From Ciona savignyi (Eukaryota > Chordata > Ascidiacea > Phlebobranchia > Cionidae), in assembly GCA_000149265.1 (NCBI GenBank), contig CH003410.1:518754-582753 (forward strand): 64,000 nt of DNA. The letters are read 5' to 3'. Shown in pieces: positions 42,764 to 54,885 of the stretch (positions are counted from its first letter, which is position 1; the number at the start of each line of letters is the position of its first letter). The notes beneath the pieces were generated by a model. The model ran no database searches. It was not told the DNA's origin and saw nothing but the letters and a program-made list of their open reading frames with translations. The translations under genes were made by a program, and so were the position numbers.

Positions 42764-43726
42764 TCCATACCAAGCCATGTGCCCAAAGCCACCTATTTCA
42801 TATTACGTGAATTATACAGCAGTTTGGCACATCCAGCAAACAGTATTACATTATACTTAAAGTATTGTATTTTTGCAAAACACTAAATATATTGTGTTTT
42901 AAAATCAATGACTAATACGGTTTTAAACCTAACTTTTAATTATGTAAATATCAACCGGTAGCAAATATAATCATTGATTATTAGAATGCATTTTTAATCA
43001 TGTGCTTTTTAATTTTATTATTGTATGGATACATCAAAAATTATTGTAACTTGTATTTATACTATCCCTTATCCTAAATGTTTTGAAAATATCTGTATTT
43101 TTATATAATTACTGTTGAAAATAGTTATGTGTAAATCTTGTATACGTGTGAATTACCAATAAAAAATAATCAGCATGCAGCGTGTGCATGAATCTGTTGA
43201 GTGTTAAGCCTCTAGTAGTGAAATTCATAAAACAAACTTTTAGAGCTTTGTCATTGCCAACCAGGTGTGAGTCAGCAAGTTGGTGACAATGTGTGTTCAT
43301 GGGAATCACAGATTATTCAGCATATAAACGAGAAAATGGACAGTAAAACGAAAATTATAACAAAATTTTTGTTTTATCCAAATCCCACTTGTATAGTTGT
43401 ACTAATTTAATAGCTCAATGCAGGCTATGCAAAATTATATAAATTGAACTGAAATTATCATTTAATAACTTGTTTAAAATTGTGGTTTTTAAATAATTGA
43501 GTCTTAGTTTAGTTTATTCTTTTTTTTGTCCCAGTATTAAAATATGGCAAATGAATGAAGTCATGGCACAGGAATAGGAATAGACAGCAAAACGAATAGT
43601 CATTAAAAAAATATTTAAATAAATATACTGGACGCGGGAAAAACATTAATGAGCAAACAAAATTTAATTAAGACCAAACAATATAAAGCCCTGAAGAAGA
43701 GTGCGCAAGAGACTCAAGAAGTACTG
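42764..43726. other. Spacer before duplication copy 2
   Basis: Non-coding, AT-rich. It includes a possible polyadenylation signal (AATAAA near 43158). It contains nothing else I can support. Confidence 0.4.
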
Positions 43727-46700
43727 TTTTTTAATTGAATTTAAACTATAAAACTAATTTAATGGAGTATTATTTTACTTTATTATTCGTGACAGCGTTT
43801 CGATTGTACCTATGCAGTTAGGTGGCGTAGTTTGGACAATACAACTAATCCCCTCACCGACACCGATGGTATTTACAGTGACTTTCTCTTTGCTGTGGCG
43901 ATCTAATGCAAGACATAACATACAGTTCTATCCTGCGACACAATAATTTATAACATAAAAATAGAAACAAGAAAAGATAACCTCTAATGGGTGTTTTGAC
44001 TTATTATTAGGGCAAAGGGCTGTAGAAATGCAAAACTTAATAAAATGGACTACTATGGAGACTAGCATTTGCCCAAATATGGGAAATCCCATTGTGGCAC
44101 TCATTCGCATAGCACAGCATTAAATACCACTTATCAAATACAGTGGTGCAGAAACCGACATTAAATTGGTTTCTGTACCACTATATGCGGTGTAAACGTT
44201 ATCTTTACACAAAGTAACATGACGACAAACTGAATGTGGATGTGAAGATGCTAATTTACATATTATACTAGAAATTCTATAGAAAGCTTTCTTCAATTTC
44301 CACAATAAATTGTACACCCAATGAATGAGAGAGTTTGACCAAAACAAACACATACGCAATCCGCTGTATTGTTTTTATTTATTAAAAATCCTTACCCTAT
44401 GGAACGATGTAGCATTAGTTCACCGGATAACCTAATCATATATAGTGTAATGAAAAGAATACGACGGCTATATTTGGACTTGAAAGGCTGTTGTTATGTT
44501 CCACTTGGCCGTATCACACTACTCCTACCATGCGGTTATGCTTCACCGAACGAAGAGTATAGCAGCTTTGGTTTTACTGTCTGGGCTAATGCTTGAGTAA
44601 TAAAGCAGAAACCAAATGAATATAGAAAGTGTTAGGGAAACTTTTTGCTCATAATCATTTTGGATTAAGTGATTTGAGATAGTTTGCCCTTTGACTCCTA
44701 TGAATTTTTAAGTTTTGTCAGAACGGGGTTTCCTCAAATACTCAGTAGGAAATTTACAACATCGAAAAGCAATTGCAAGTCTCTGTTCTCTTGTTTATGT
44801 GATATGTGCACAAAAAAGTCACTTTTACCAGACTGCTTGAATTCAGTGATTAAGAATCGTCAGGTTGGCTCTGGCTTATCGTCGGGTACCAGAGAAATTA
44901 TAGTTTGTCAGTGAGACTCAAGTTTAGGACAACCAATTAATTCACTAGCTCCAAGAGATACCAAATAAGTGCCTTAACCAAGGGCACGACCGACTAGCTA
45001 GCGACAAATTTTCACTTTGCAACCTAGTAATTTACTTAACCCACAGTTGCAAATTTCGTTTAAATTAAATTATATTGGAAACTGAAATGGAAAATACCGA
45101 AACCAAGTCAAAGAATAACCGTTATGGTAAGCTTGCACCACACCCATTATATACAAATTTGTTCATCATTGTAGCCTATATGTGTTATGCATGACATTTT
45201 AGTCACTTTACAAATAAACACTAGTTAATTAACCAATTTATGCAATAGTTGGTTATCAACCTATTTGTTTGTTTCTGTATTACGTGAAAACTCCCTCATA
45301 TCAGTAAACAAGCCATATTAACGCTGAAATTAACGAAAAATATGCGTCCTTTTAATATACTTGGGGAATTCCCCTATAATTTCCCTGAAATAATGAGTCA
45401 CGGTAATTCGATAGGCAACTTCATTATCTTTATTAAAAAAAATTACTACCTGGCTTGGTTTCTCACGTATCTTCAAGTGCAAATTTTTTGATAGAGTTAA
45501 AACTTTCCGGAGAGTTTTTACCGGCCGAAGTTTCAATTCTGCGACGCTCACTAGGCCCTTTTTTATTAAGCTTACGAATTGATCAGTCTGTAGGACTATG
45601 TTACATTAAATTACAAATGCAGCATTATCGGTCAAACAATGTCCAAAATGTGGGGCTGCAATGAATGAATAAATAGTTGACAGAACAAGTCATTTCTCCA
45701 AACACTCGAGTCAAATCATCTTTACGTTCTAACTCGAGTCATGTCAAAGTCGGTATGACAATCCTGTAAAGTTTATAGATGCAAGGTTCGATGTTATCAA
45801 GTGTGAAACTGACCCCTTAATAGTTTAGTTAGTTTAGTTTATTTTTAGTTTCCACGATGAAAACACGAAGCAGGACCTTTGATAAAAATTTGGAAAACGT
45901 GAAAAAAGGCAAAATGACAGTCAATAGAAAACGTCTAAAAAACAATAAATTATAAGTTTCGGTATAATTAGACGAGACTGCTAAACCCACATAAAAACAA
46001 ATAAATACATAAATAATAAATGCTTATAAAAAAATACACTAATAATTGCCAATTGGTCATAAACCCCATTGTTCGCAGGTCACTTACGTGTTCGTGATTG
46101 TTTTGTATTGACGATTTTGTTCAACTTTAGATTTTATTGCACCAATGTAGTCGCGTTTTACGGTTCAATTACTTTCATCATTTTATATTTCTATGAGTTG
46201 TCCTTGAGATATTATGTTTCGTTCTGTCAGTTCTTTTCATTTTAAGCCGTCAATAAAAACGCATCCACTGCTGTTAATCCCTTGACCAGAATATCTTTAT
46301 ACTTTAGGATATTAAGGTATGTGTCAGGTAACGTTTCCGTCTTTTGATTGCTTTGGTTTTATTTTTATTTGAATACATTTTTATTAAAACAAGTTCGTTA
46401 TTTTGCTTTGTACAACACAGGCGATTTTGTTAATGTAAAATTGTGCTTTGTTTTTAATATTGTTTGTTTATTTTTAGTACAAAAATTTATTTGTGCATTG
46501 TTTTTCTTACGTTTTATAGTTACCGCTGTCTAAAGCAGTGGGTGTCGTTTAGCATAGTACACGCTTCCGAAGAATTTACGGCAACTAGAAAAACCAACAT
46601 CAATTCTGAACACGCCAAAAACGCACTTAATCGTTAAAAAATGTGGCGGAATTGAATTTTTTCTCCTAATTGTGTTAATTACAGATACAGTTTGTGTAAT

Positions 46701-48120
46701 TATTTTAAAATCAATTTGGTCCCGGCAGTAGTGTACTGTATAAAAGCCGGTAGTGTTGTACAGTATTAAATGTTCACACTCTTGTCAAATTATTTGCAAA
46801 TACATTTCCTCAGCGCAAGAGCGCGTCAGTAAAATACGTCACCATAGGATAGTATGGCACAGAGCGGTTTTGTTGATTGGCGGGTCACAACGATCATAAG
46901 ATACCGTTCCTTTGTTCAATTGCGCGTCTTGGTTGAATTGTTCGATTGTTTATTAGGGTTTCCACAATAGAAATGTTTTTTTTTGTTTAAAGTTTCCACA
47001 ATAGAAATGTATTTATTAAGCAAAAAATAGCGAATCGCAACATAATTAACTTAACGAAATTAGGTTTAGCGTTGGTAGAAACAGTAAATTAGTTTAACCA
47101 ACTGAATTTTTATTTCTAAAGATTATTCTAAATTATTTCTAAAGAAAAAAATGTTAAATAAGAAAACCTTAAGAAATAAAACGCTGTAGTGCAGTTTTTA
47201 ACACATTAAAGCCAAAATAATCCAAGAAACTCGACGAAACTTAAATTTTAACACTGAAATTTGTAAAAATATCGAATAGTATAGGGGAAAACTAAAAGAA
47301 AAAATGACATTAGGGTTAGTTTTAAACATGGGGCTAGGGTTAGTCTTGGGGTTGAGATTAAGGTTTAGGGATGGGTTAAAATTAGTTTCCGTAATTTTAG
47401 TGAGCAGTTTCCCTTCTTCCCTCCTTCCCGCTTTCCCTCCTTTTAGCGTTGCCCATAGTAAAGTATACTAAAAACTGCCAAACCTTTGCCAACTTTATGC
47501 TGAGTTGTTGTGTAAATGCGTTAAATTATATCCCTCTAGTAATACGTGCAGGTTTCCAGGCAGTTATTTTGTGCCCTGTAATCATGCGCGCCCTGTAATC
47601 AACTGTAATCATGCCCACATGTATGTAGTAATCTTTTACTTTGGTATGTAACATTCTTGCCTTTCGTGCTATATAACCCGCTGTGTTTCTCTTTAGTAAC
47701 ATTTAATACGATTCACTACCAAGTACCTCCAATACAAGAATACAACCTGAGTGTTTATGCAAATTGGGACTCCAACCACAATTGAAATATTTTAGACACG
47801 TTGTTAATATGTTTCTTGCACGCAGTAACTAAGGGTCCCTGAATTACCCAAACAAACTTGTTGTATATTGGTTGGTTAGAAAAGGTATATATTTTTCTTA
47901 GACTTGACACCAAGTTATCTAACATTGTTATCTAGCGCGACACCATATTACCTAACATTCATAAAATATGCAATCCGATTTTTACACTTTTGTTTCTGCA
48001 AGGATAAACAGATGGGTATCTTCTTTTCTATTTAAGGCTTTTTCAACATTGGTACTGCACATATAGTTTATCTCTCCTGTCCTGTTTTTAAATTTCTGGT
48101 TTAAATTTCAAGACGCCTAA
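43727..48120. other. Non-coding part of duplication copy 2
   Basis: Matches 17041-21690. No supported gene; the minus-strand frame that is long in copy 1 (17246-17761) is split here at about 44115. It contains a SINE remnant near 44950-45055 and a TATA-like CTATATAA near 47669. Confidence 0.5.
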
Positions 48121-48178
48121 ATATATTTTAAAAATTTTTCCAGGTTCGACAGAAAACGAAGCCCGATTGGCAGTCAAA

Positions 48179-51157
48179 ATGCAAAGCGAGTGCAATATTA
48201 AGGGCATGGAGCGCTGTCCAGAAGTAACAGCTGTCGTTCTGTATGACCTCGGTCTTGAATATTCACGTAAAACTGAGTTTATGGCCAGTGTGCAAGCATC
48301 TGGCTTGCTATATGGGGCTGTTTTAAGGAACGAGGTATTGCGAGAACAAGTGGAAAGGCAAATTAATAGATTGGGAACAGATATATTATCTCGGTACGGT
48401 ATAACAAGGGACTTTCAAATCGTAGAAGAATCGAAACGTTTAAAACTTATGGTTAATGCTATGAGGGGTCAAATTGCTGAAAAACTGGAAGTGATATTAA
48501 ATCTGAAGCAAAGGAATAAACCTGAACAGGAAAGAGTGTTGGCTGTTGAGGCCCTAATGAATTGGATTGCCGACAAGTATACCGGTATAATGCGACATGT
48601 GTCTGAGAGATGCGTGTATGCGATGGGGGATCCTCTCTGCGAATTTACTCAGGTCGGGATGGGCTCACTGGCACGACGGGAAATAACTCCATATTCGGAC
48701 TTTGAGAATATAATCCTTCTCGACGATAGCATCAACGACTTGGACGATAAGGAAAATGTGATGAACTACTTTAGGTCTTACGCCGCGTTATTTCATATCA
48801 TTGTTGTCGGGTTGCAAGAAACTCCTCTGCGGTTGTTAGGCGTTCCCTGTCTAAATGACTTTTTCAGCGGCGATAAAACTGACGACTGGTTTTGGGACAA
48901 AGTCACGCCATGCGGCATTCAATTTGATAGCAATATGCCCAACGCCGGAAAACATCCACTAGGCGTTTCTGTGGAATTGATAAAATCAGTTTCGGATATG
49001 AGTGAGCTCCTAGATGGTTTTCAACATGGCGGCGACCGTTTGGCCAATATGTTAGCTTTGCCATGTTTCGTAGCAGGTAGCAGCGCTGTCTACGAATCAT
49101 TCTGTACTAAAACACGGAACAAGTTAAAACAAATCCAGGAAAATCTATCTTTCAGATTGGTCGTGAAACAAGAATGTTTGACGGAACTTTCTGCTTTCAA
49201 TCTGTTTAAAGCAATACCGCGACAGGTTTATAAAACGGATGTGAAGCGATTTGTCTACAGAGCAGTAACTATGATTCTATCTATGCTAGGAAAACTATTT
49301 AACATCGAGGACCCGACGTGTTTTGGTATTATAAATGCGTTATTATCCATGGGACTAATTGCAGAAGAAACGGCATCGAGGCTCAAGTTTTCAGTCGCAG
49401 TGACATGTGAGGTGAGAGTTAGAGCTGTTATGGAATGCAAAGAACAAGACAACTTTGTTGAGAGAGCTCCAAACGTCATTCCGTACTTGGAAGGTAGTCA
49501 GAAAAGCACTGGAAAGGTCTGGGGCGATGTTGGGCTAGAGACTATCAGAGAGTTTTTCCTAATTGCATTTGGGTTTCAAAGTGACCTAACCGCAGTGCTT
49601 GAAAGTTGGGATGGCAATACGAAGTTACGTTTATTGAAAATTAAGTTCGACGAAACAAAGAACTGGTTGGTCAACAGCCTGCTTTCCATACAGTTTAACA
49701 ACGATGACACGGCAATTAAAGAGCTAAAGGAGAGTGACTCATCAGATTCGAACCAAATGTATATGTCGTGTCACATGAATGGTCTGTTGCTTCACAAGGC
49801 CGGGAAAGTTGGTGAGGCTCTGGAAAAGTTTAAAACTGCCAAAGAAAATGCGGAACGTGCGGATGTATTCGATTGTGAAACGGAACGGCAATGTACATTG
49901 TCCTGGTTGCTACACTGGATAGGTGATTGCCACAGAATTATGGGTCAATTTCAAAGTGCTAAGGACTCCTTTAATGAGTCCTTAGACATATGTAGAGGTT
50001 TATTAAACAGGGATACAGGAAAATGGGAAAAACATTTGAAAAATGTCGAATTTAATAACCTGGTATCTTTTGCAACACTCTATCAAGCAAGAAAAGACCC
50101 CAATGGCTCTAAGTTTTCTGATGCAGGCTGAGGGAAAATGCAAAGAGATCCATGGACACCCAAGCACAGAATGGTTTGATATCCAGAATAATATTGGGAC
50201 TTGTCACCTGCAAGCTTGCAATTTCGAACGTGCTTACGAGGTCAAAAAACGAGCGTTAGACGCTTACTATGACTACGAGGACGCTCCAATTGCTGATGAG
50301 TATACTGTCAATGCACATAGCAACATTGGAGATTGCTTGTTTGAGATGAAGAGGTACGAAGAGGCAGCCATGTCGTATTCGGCATCTCAAGCCAATGCAA
50401 AGGCACTCTTTAAATCTGGCCGTGCCCATAGCTGTGTGGTGACTGCTGAGACTGTCCGGTCAGCAAAATGCGAAAACAAGTTGAACAGAAACGAGGCTGC
50501 TTTGGAACTTATAGTAAACTGCCTCGGTTGGGCACAACAATGTAAATTTGGAGCTATTTGCCAAAGTAAAGTACAATGTACGAAACGTGTGTTTGGATAT
50601 TGAAATGGAAATTGTAGGAAAAGTTGTTGTTACTCTCTCAAGGAAGTGACGACATGTCACAGATACCATCAACATTTGTAGCGGCCATCCAAGTCTACAT
50701 CAAACTGCGGGAAGCTAATGTTTCAAAGACCGCTAAACTGAAACGATCTGAAGAGCTTATACACTCGATTGCTCATGTTATGAACTCTAGCATGCAAACG
50801 AAACATGCCCAAAGACAGGACATAGTTGACGCTTTATCGGAAATGCACAATCATATGAATAGCGGGATCAATGCTAACAAGATAGCGAAAATAATCGGGG
50901 ATTATTTCATCAGATTAAACCAGATTACGAAATCAAATGAATGGTACATGCGGGGGAATAAAGAGAACGTGGAATATGATATGCCAACAACAACTCTAGA
51001 ACTGTTGGACAGTCTGCTCATAGCACTTACAGCTTTCCGAACAAAGAAAAACGACCTTGGATTTCAACATGCAATTATAACCATGAAAAGTGCCATGAAA
51101 TTAAAAAACTACGGAGTCATTCAAAAGGTAGACAAGATTTGTCATCACTTACGTTAG
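48179..51157 (+). pseudogene. DUF294 nucleotidyltransferase/TPR gene, copy 2, three frameshifts
   Basis: Collinear with 21743-24718 and very similar over the whole length, including the GMGSLARRE nucleotidyltransferase motif. Relative to copy 1 there are single-base insertions near 50098 (GACCCCAA for GACCAAA), near 50585 (GAAACG for GAACG) and near 50619 (GTAGGAAAAG for GTAGAAAAG). The first frame ends at 50131, keeping the nucleotidyltransferase domain but cutting the TPR region. The three insertions together restore the frame for the final part. No other disabling change was seen. A truncated 654-residue product, a recent pseudogene, or base-calling errors are all possible. Confidence 0.8.
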
Positions 51158-51244
51158 AGTTGTTCATTAACTTTTAAGGATATTTGAACACCAGTTGTAC
51201 TATATAAGAAAGTATAATAACGGCCTATGTCACAAGGACCATCG

Positions 51245-51665
51245 TAAGACTACCTCGTGCCACCGTTAGATTACCGAAGCCACAACATGTTTAGCTGATT
51301 CTTTGTTATAGAAGTTCGACTGACCACTTCGGTGGGCATTGCCTTGCCCTTTAATCGAAGGGTTGCAATTCGTAACTGGTCTCTCGCTAGTTAGGTTTGG
51401 CCTTGGTTCAGGTACTTAGGGGACAATGCATGAACCCAATAGATTAATTGGGTCTACCAAATTAAAGATAGGTTCCAATCATACACAACACACTGCAATA
51501 TCTCCGGTAAGCCGACAGTGGGTGCGAGGTGATCTGTCGTTTTCTTGTCTGAAAACGCTCCGATACTTACGTGACCGCGTTGTTATCTTGCGATTGGCAG
51601 TGTTATAACGCCCATTGTATTTTCCATTCACGGAATAAACATAAACATATCCTAACCTTATTATG
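51245..51665 (+). mobile_element. Degenerate SINE cluster, copy 2
   Basis: Counterpart of 24785-25235 with the same block order. Confidence 0.55.
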
Positions 51666-51753
51666 CTTAAACGAAAAGTTATAAAAAAACACCAAAAAAA
51701 ACAGGACTATAAAGCTTTATGTCGCCTTTTTTCCAAGTCCTGGATATGCCCAA

Positions 51754-53139
51754 ATGTATACGAAAAACGTGGCTTTTGTTAAAACGCAGGCCATAGACGG
51801 TGTATTGGCATTTTCTGTTGAAGTTATTGAAACCAAGGATAAAAGTTCCTGCACAAAACTGGGGTTGAGGCTGGCAGAGTTCTCCTGCGAACTAGAGGCG
51901 TTGGAGCCGTCGAATAACTTCTTCAAGTCCAGGATGCTGATTCACAATGTTAGGGCAAGAAGCTACGTGGTGACCCAGCACTACGATCTGGCCGGGTGGG
52001 AGTACGTTCATATTGTAAGACAGCTGCGGGAATTTGTGGATGGTAAGAGTGAATTTGGTGAGTTCCGGACTCAACAATCTGAAACTGCGCGTTTTATAAA
52101 CTAAACTAGGTCTAAATTTTATATGCAGACATAATCAAAATTTTATTTTTGGAGTAATTTAACTATATAAATTTAAGTGTAATTTTTATTTTAATTGATA
52201 TGTGTGCCACTATTGCGCGTTTTCCTTTCTCCATTTGCACAACGCCAGAGTTTAGTCGTGAGGGACTTTTAATTGACATTTTCTATAAACGAATCAATTA
52301 TCCACGCACTAGAATTACTTCATAAACTCTTTCACACCGCATACTCGACGAACTACAAAACAAACGAATTTACCCATCCATTTTTTTCTACAGCCCGTTT
52401 GGCCAAGGAACTCACCGTCATTTCATTGGTGGGCTTCCTTGACGTACTGGAAGCATGCAGATCCATGGCTGAGGGGGGGAATCCCCAGTTTCAACATCTT
52501 TTAGATGGGTTGCTTATAACCGCAGTCGACATGCTGCATTTTGCGGATGTCGCATTCGCCCCAGTAAATAAGTTTGCCAAAAACTTATGCAAAGCAACTT
52601 TGAACAGCATTGAAGCCACTATCGACCAACCAGCTCGAATTCTACAGATACTAGACCGGGTGAGGATGCACTTGGACGACGATTACAGCAAAGTTGAAGT
52701 ATTGGTATCGGGCTGTATCCAGCTGCTGTCCAAACATCCTGGAAGTTTGAAAATTGTTGAAGGTCTTCAACGGATTTTAAGCGCTCTGCAATCTATCGAA
52801 GTAGAAAGCCCTCTTGTTCCACTTGTGATGTTGGAGTTGTCCAAGCTTTTATGCGAGTCTGACGGTCGGACAGCGGCTGACCTTGCAAATGAAGCGTTTT
52901 TTAAAACTTTCGTTTCCGAAAATCGAGATTTGGGTTTACTTTCCCAGTCAATTCCCGCCATGACTAAAATACTGACATTCTGCATGAAAAAGGGTGAATA
53001 CCCACTCTCAATTTTAAACGCAGCTGAACTTCTAGAAACAACTCTTTCAAGCTTAGATGGCAATCCAGGCGTCAGATCAGAAATCACATCTTTTTACAAC
53101 GAATTTATGCCCTTCCTAGACAAATGCATTTCAGACTAA
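51754..53139 (+). CDS. All-helical protein of unknown function, copy 2 (two exons)
   Basis: Exons 51754-52057 and 52394-53139, in phase, 349 aa. One codon longer than copy 1 near the N-terminus, where the two proteins differ most (MYTKNVAFVKTQ against MRKKVYFVKTQ). Elsewhere about eleven replacements are scattered, mainly in the second exon (for example IPAMTK for IHVMTE), beside roughly as many silent changes. Both copies keep open frames and splice sites, so both may be expressed. No domain is recognised. Confidence 0.75.
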
Positions 53140-54670
53140 GAACTTTTCGCGCTGAGGTGGAGCGTCTCGGTCAGAACTTTTTATTTGTTTTAAACAAGCT
53201 ATGCTATCAAAAAAGTAAAATAATAGTTGGCGTACAACAAAATCGCGATTTCGAAAATTATGTTTTTCAACCTAAGTTATTTCAGTTTCTCCCGTTTGAT
53301 CTTTATAGTTGCGGTTGCTCACACAATGGTTGTAATATGTTAAGTTATATATCTTATACTTCTACTATTGCTTACTTTTTACAAACCATCAGTGGAAAGA
53401 CTTGCGTATTATCTTGTTTTAGTTTTAAATATTTTACATATTTTAACAATTTTATTGTGGTTATGTTAGTTCTTCTGTGCTAAGTCCATGCATTCACAAC
53501 CACAGCCAACCGTTTTTTACGCTTTAATATATTTAGTTGACACGTTTTACTTTTTTATAAAAAGAACTTAAGTATATTATGCTTTTCGTCAATTGTTTTT
53601 GTTTGTTTGTTGCAGTTTCCATTAAAGACATATATTGCATAACATTTATATAATGTACGGAGAAAGGACCGTACAATATATTTATGTTTTATGCCGGTAA
53701 ATGGGAATACGCAAAGGGCGTTATCATTATCACAAGTCAACCCTAAGTACCTCGCGAATACCTAATGGTACGTTATAACTCGAGTAACCTCACGTTTCCA
53801 AAATACAACCGTTTAGCCATGGGAGTGTACAATTAAAAGTAACAAATATGTTATATATATGTAAAAACACTTTGAGCGGCATAACGTAGGATAAGAGGAT
53901 GGGATATTCATGTTTATCCCCGTGAATGTAAAAACCAAGAGGCTTAGGTTAGGCTAACACGCGGGCAATCATCAGATCACCGAGCGCCCACCATCGGGTT
54001 ACCGGAGCTATTGCAGTATATTGTATGTGATACAAACGTTTCAAATTAGTAGAATCCACCAATCAGCTAGGTTCAGGCAACGTCCGTTAAGTGCTTTGCC
54101 CAAGGAGACAACCGACTCGCTAGCGACTAGTTTTGAACCAAGAACCTTTCGGTTGAAAGGCGTCGCCCTAAACCGCCAGACTAACCGGTATGACAAACGA
54201 ATTCATTCTTTAGACATCCAAGATCCCATTGTTAGACATCCAAGATCCCATAGTTTCGAAAACTCGATACATCTATCGGTAGCGTTATCCATTTGGTCTT
54301 AATATTTAATTGCAAGCATTCATCAACGGGGAGTTGTTTATGAGAATATGTGGACATCAAATTAGCAATTTTATTGGCATTATAAGATGAAATAATTTTA
54401 CAAGCTTTTAGTTTATAGGCTAGGGCCTAGCTGCTAAGCCTATTTTTTTCGAATAAATACAGGCTAAGTAACCATAATAGCCAGCGCTGTGAAATTTTTG
54501 TGATTTTTAAATCTTACTCCCTTTATTTTATTAATGTTTGTAGTGACTGTTTTGTATTCACGTGGCATCATCATTACAAATGACGTAACCTGCGAATACA
54601 TTCTTGAGGTAGGGGAATACCCAAAGACAAATCTAAAGTTTCATCGGTGATGCTAAGGCGTACTTCTTTT
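53140..54670. other. Intergenic region between helical gene and IRF, copy 2
   Basis: Almost identical to 26750-28360. It contains a family-1 SINE (about 53897-54193) and two units of the 22-bp repeat. Confidence 0.5.
53897..54193 (-). mobile_element. SINE family 1, copy 2
   Basis: Counterpart of 27515-27815, with the same AGGCTTAGGTT tail duplication. Confidence 0.75.
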
Positions 54671-54671
54671 A

Positions 54672-54710
54672 GAAAAAGAAAAAGGGAAGTACAGAAACTG
54701 ATTATAAAAG
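54672..54710 (+). promoter_or_regulatory. Probable IRF promoter, copy 2
   Basis: The ISRE/Ets-like GAAAAAGAAAAAGGGAAGT and the TATAAAAG are identical to copy 1, about 175 bases before the ATG. Confidence 0.5.
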
Positions 54711-54885
54711 GGAGATCAAACGATTGTTTAATTTAGTGATTAGGGAAAACTTATAATTATTTAGTAATTTTCATATTTTTCTGTAAACAGTTCCAATAAT
54801 TAACCAGCGTTTGTTTTTTTCCACGTCATAAAATAGGTTACAATTAAAACTTTTGATGTAATACAGAATTTAAGTGGTATACAGA

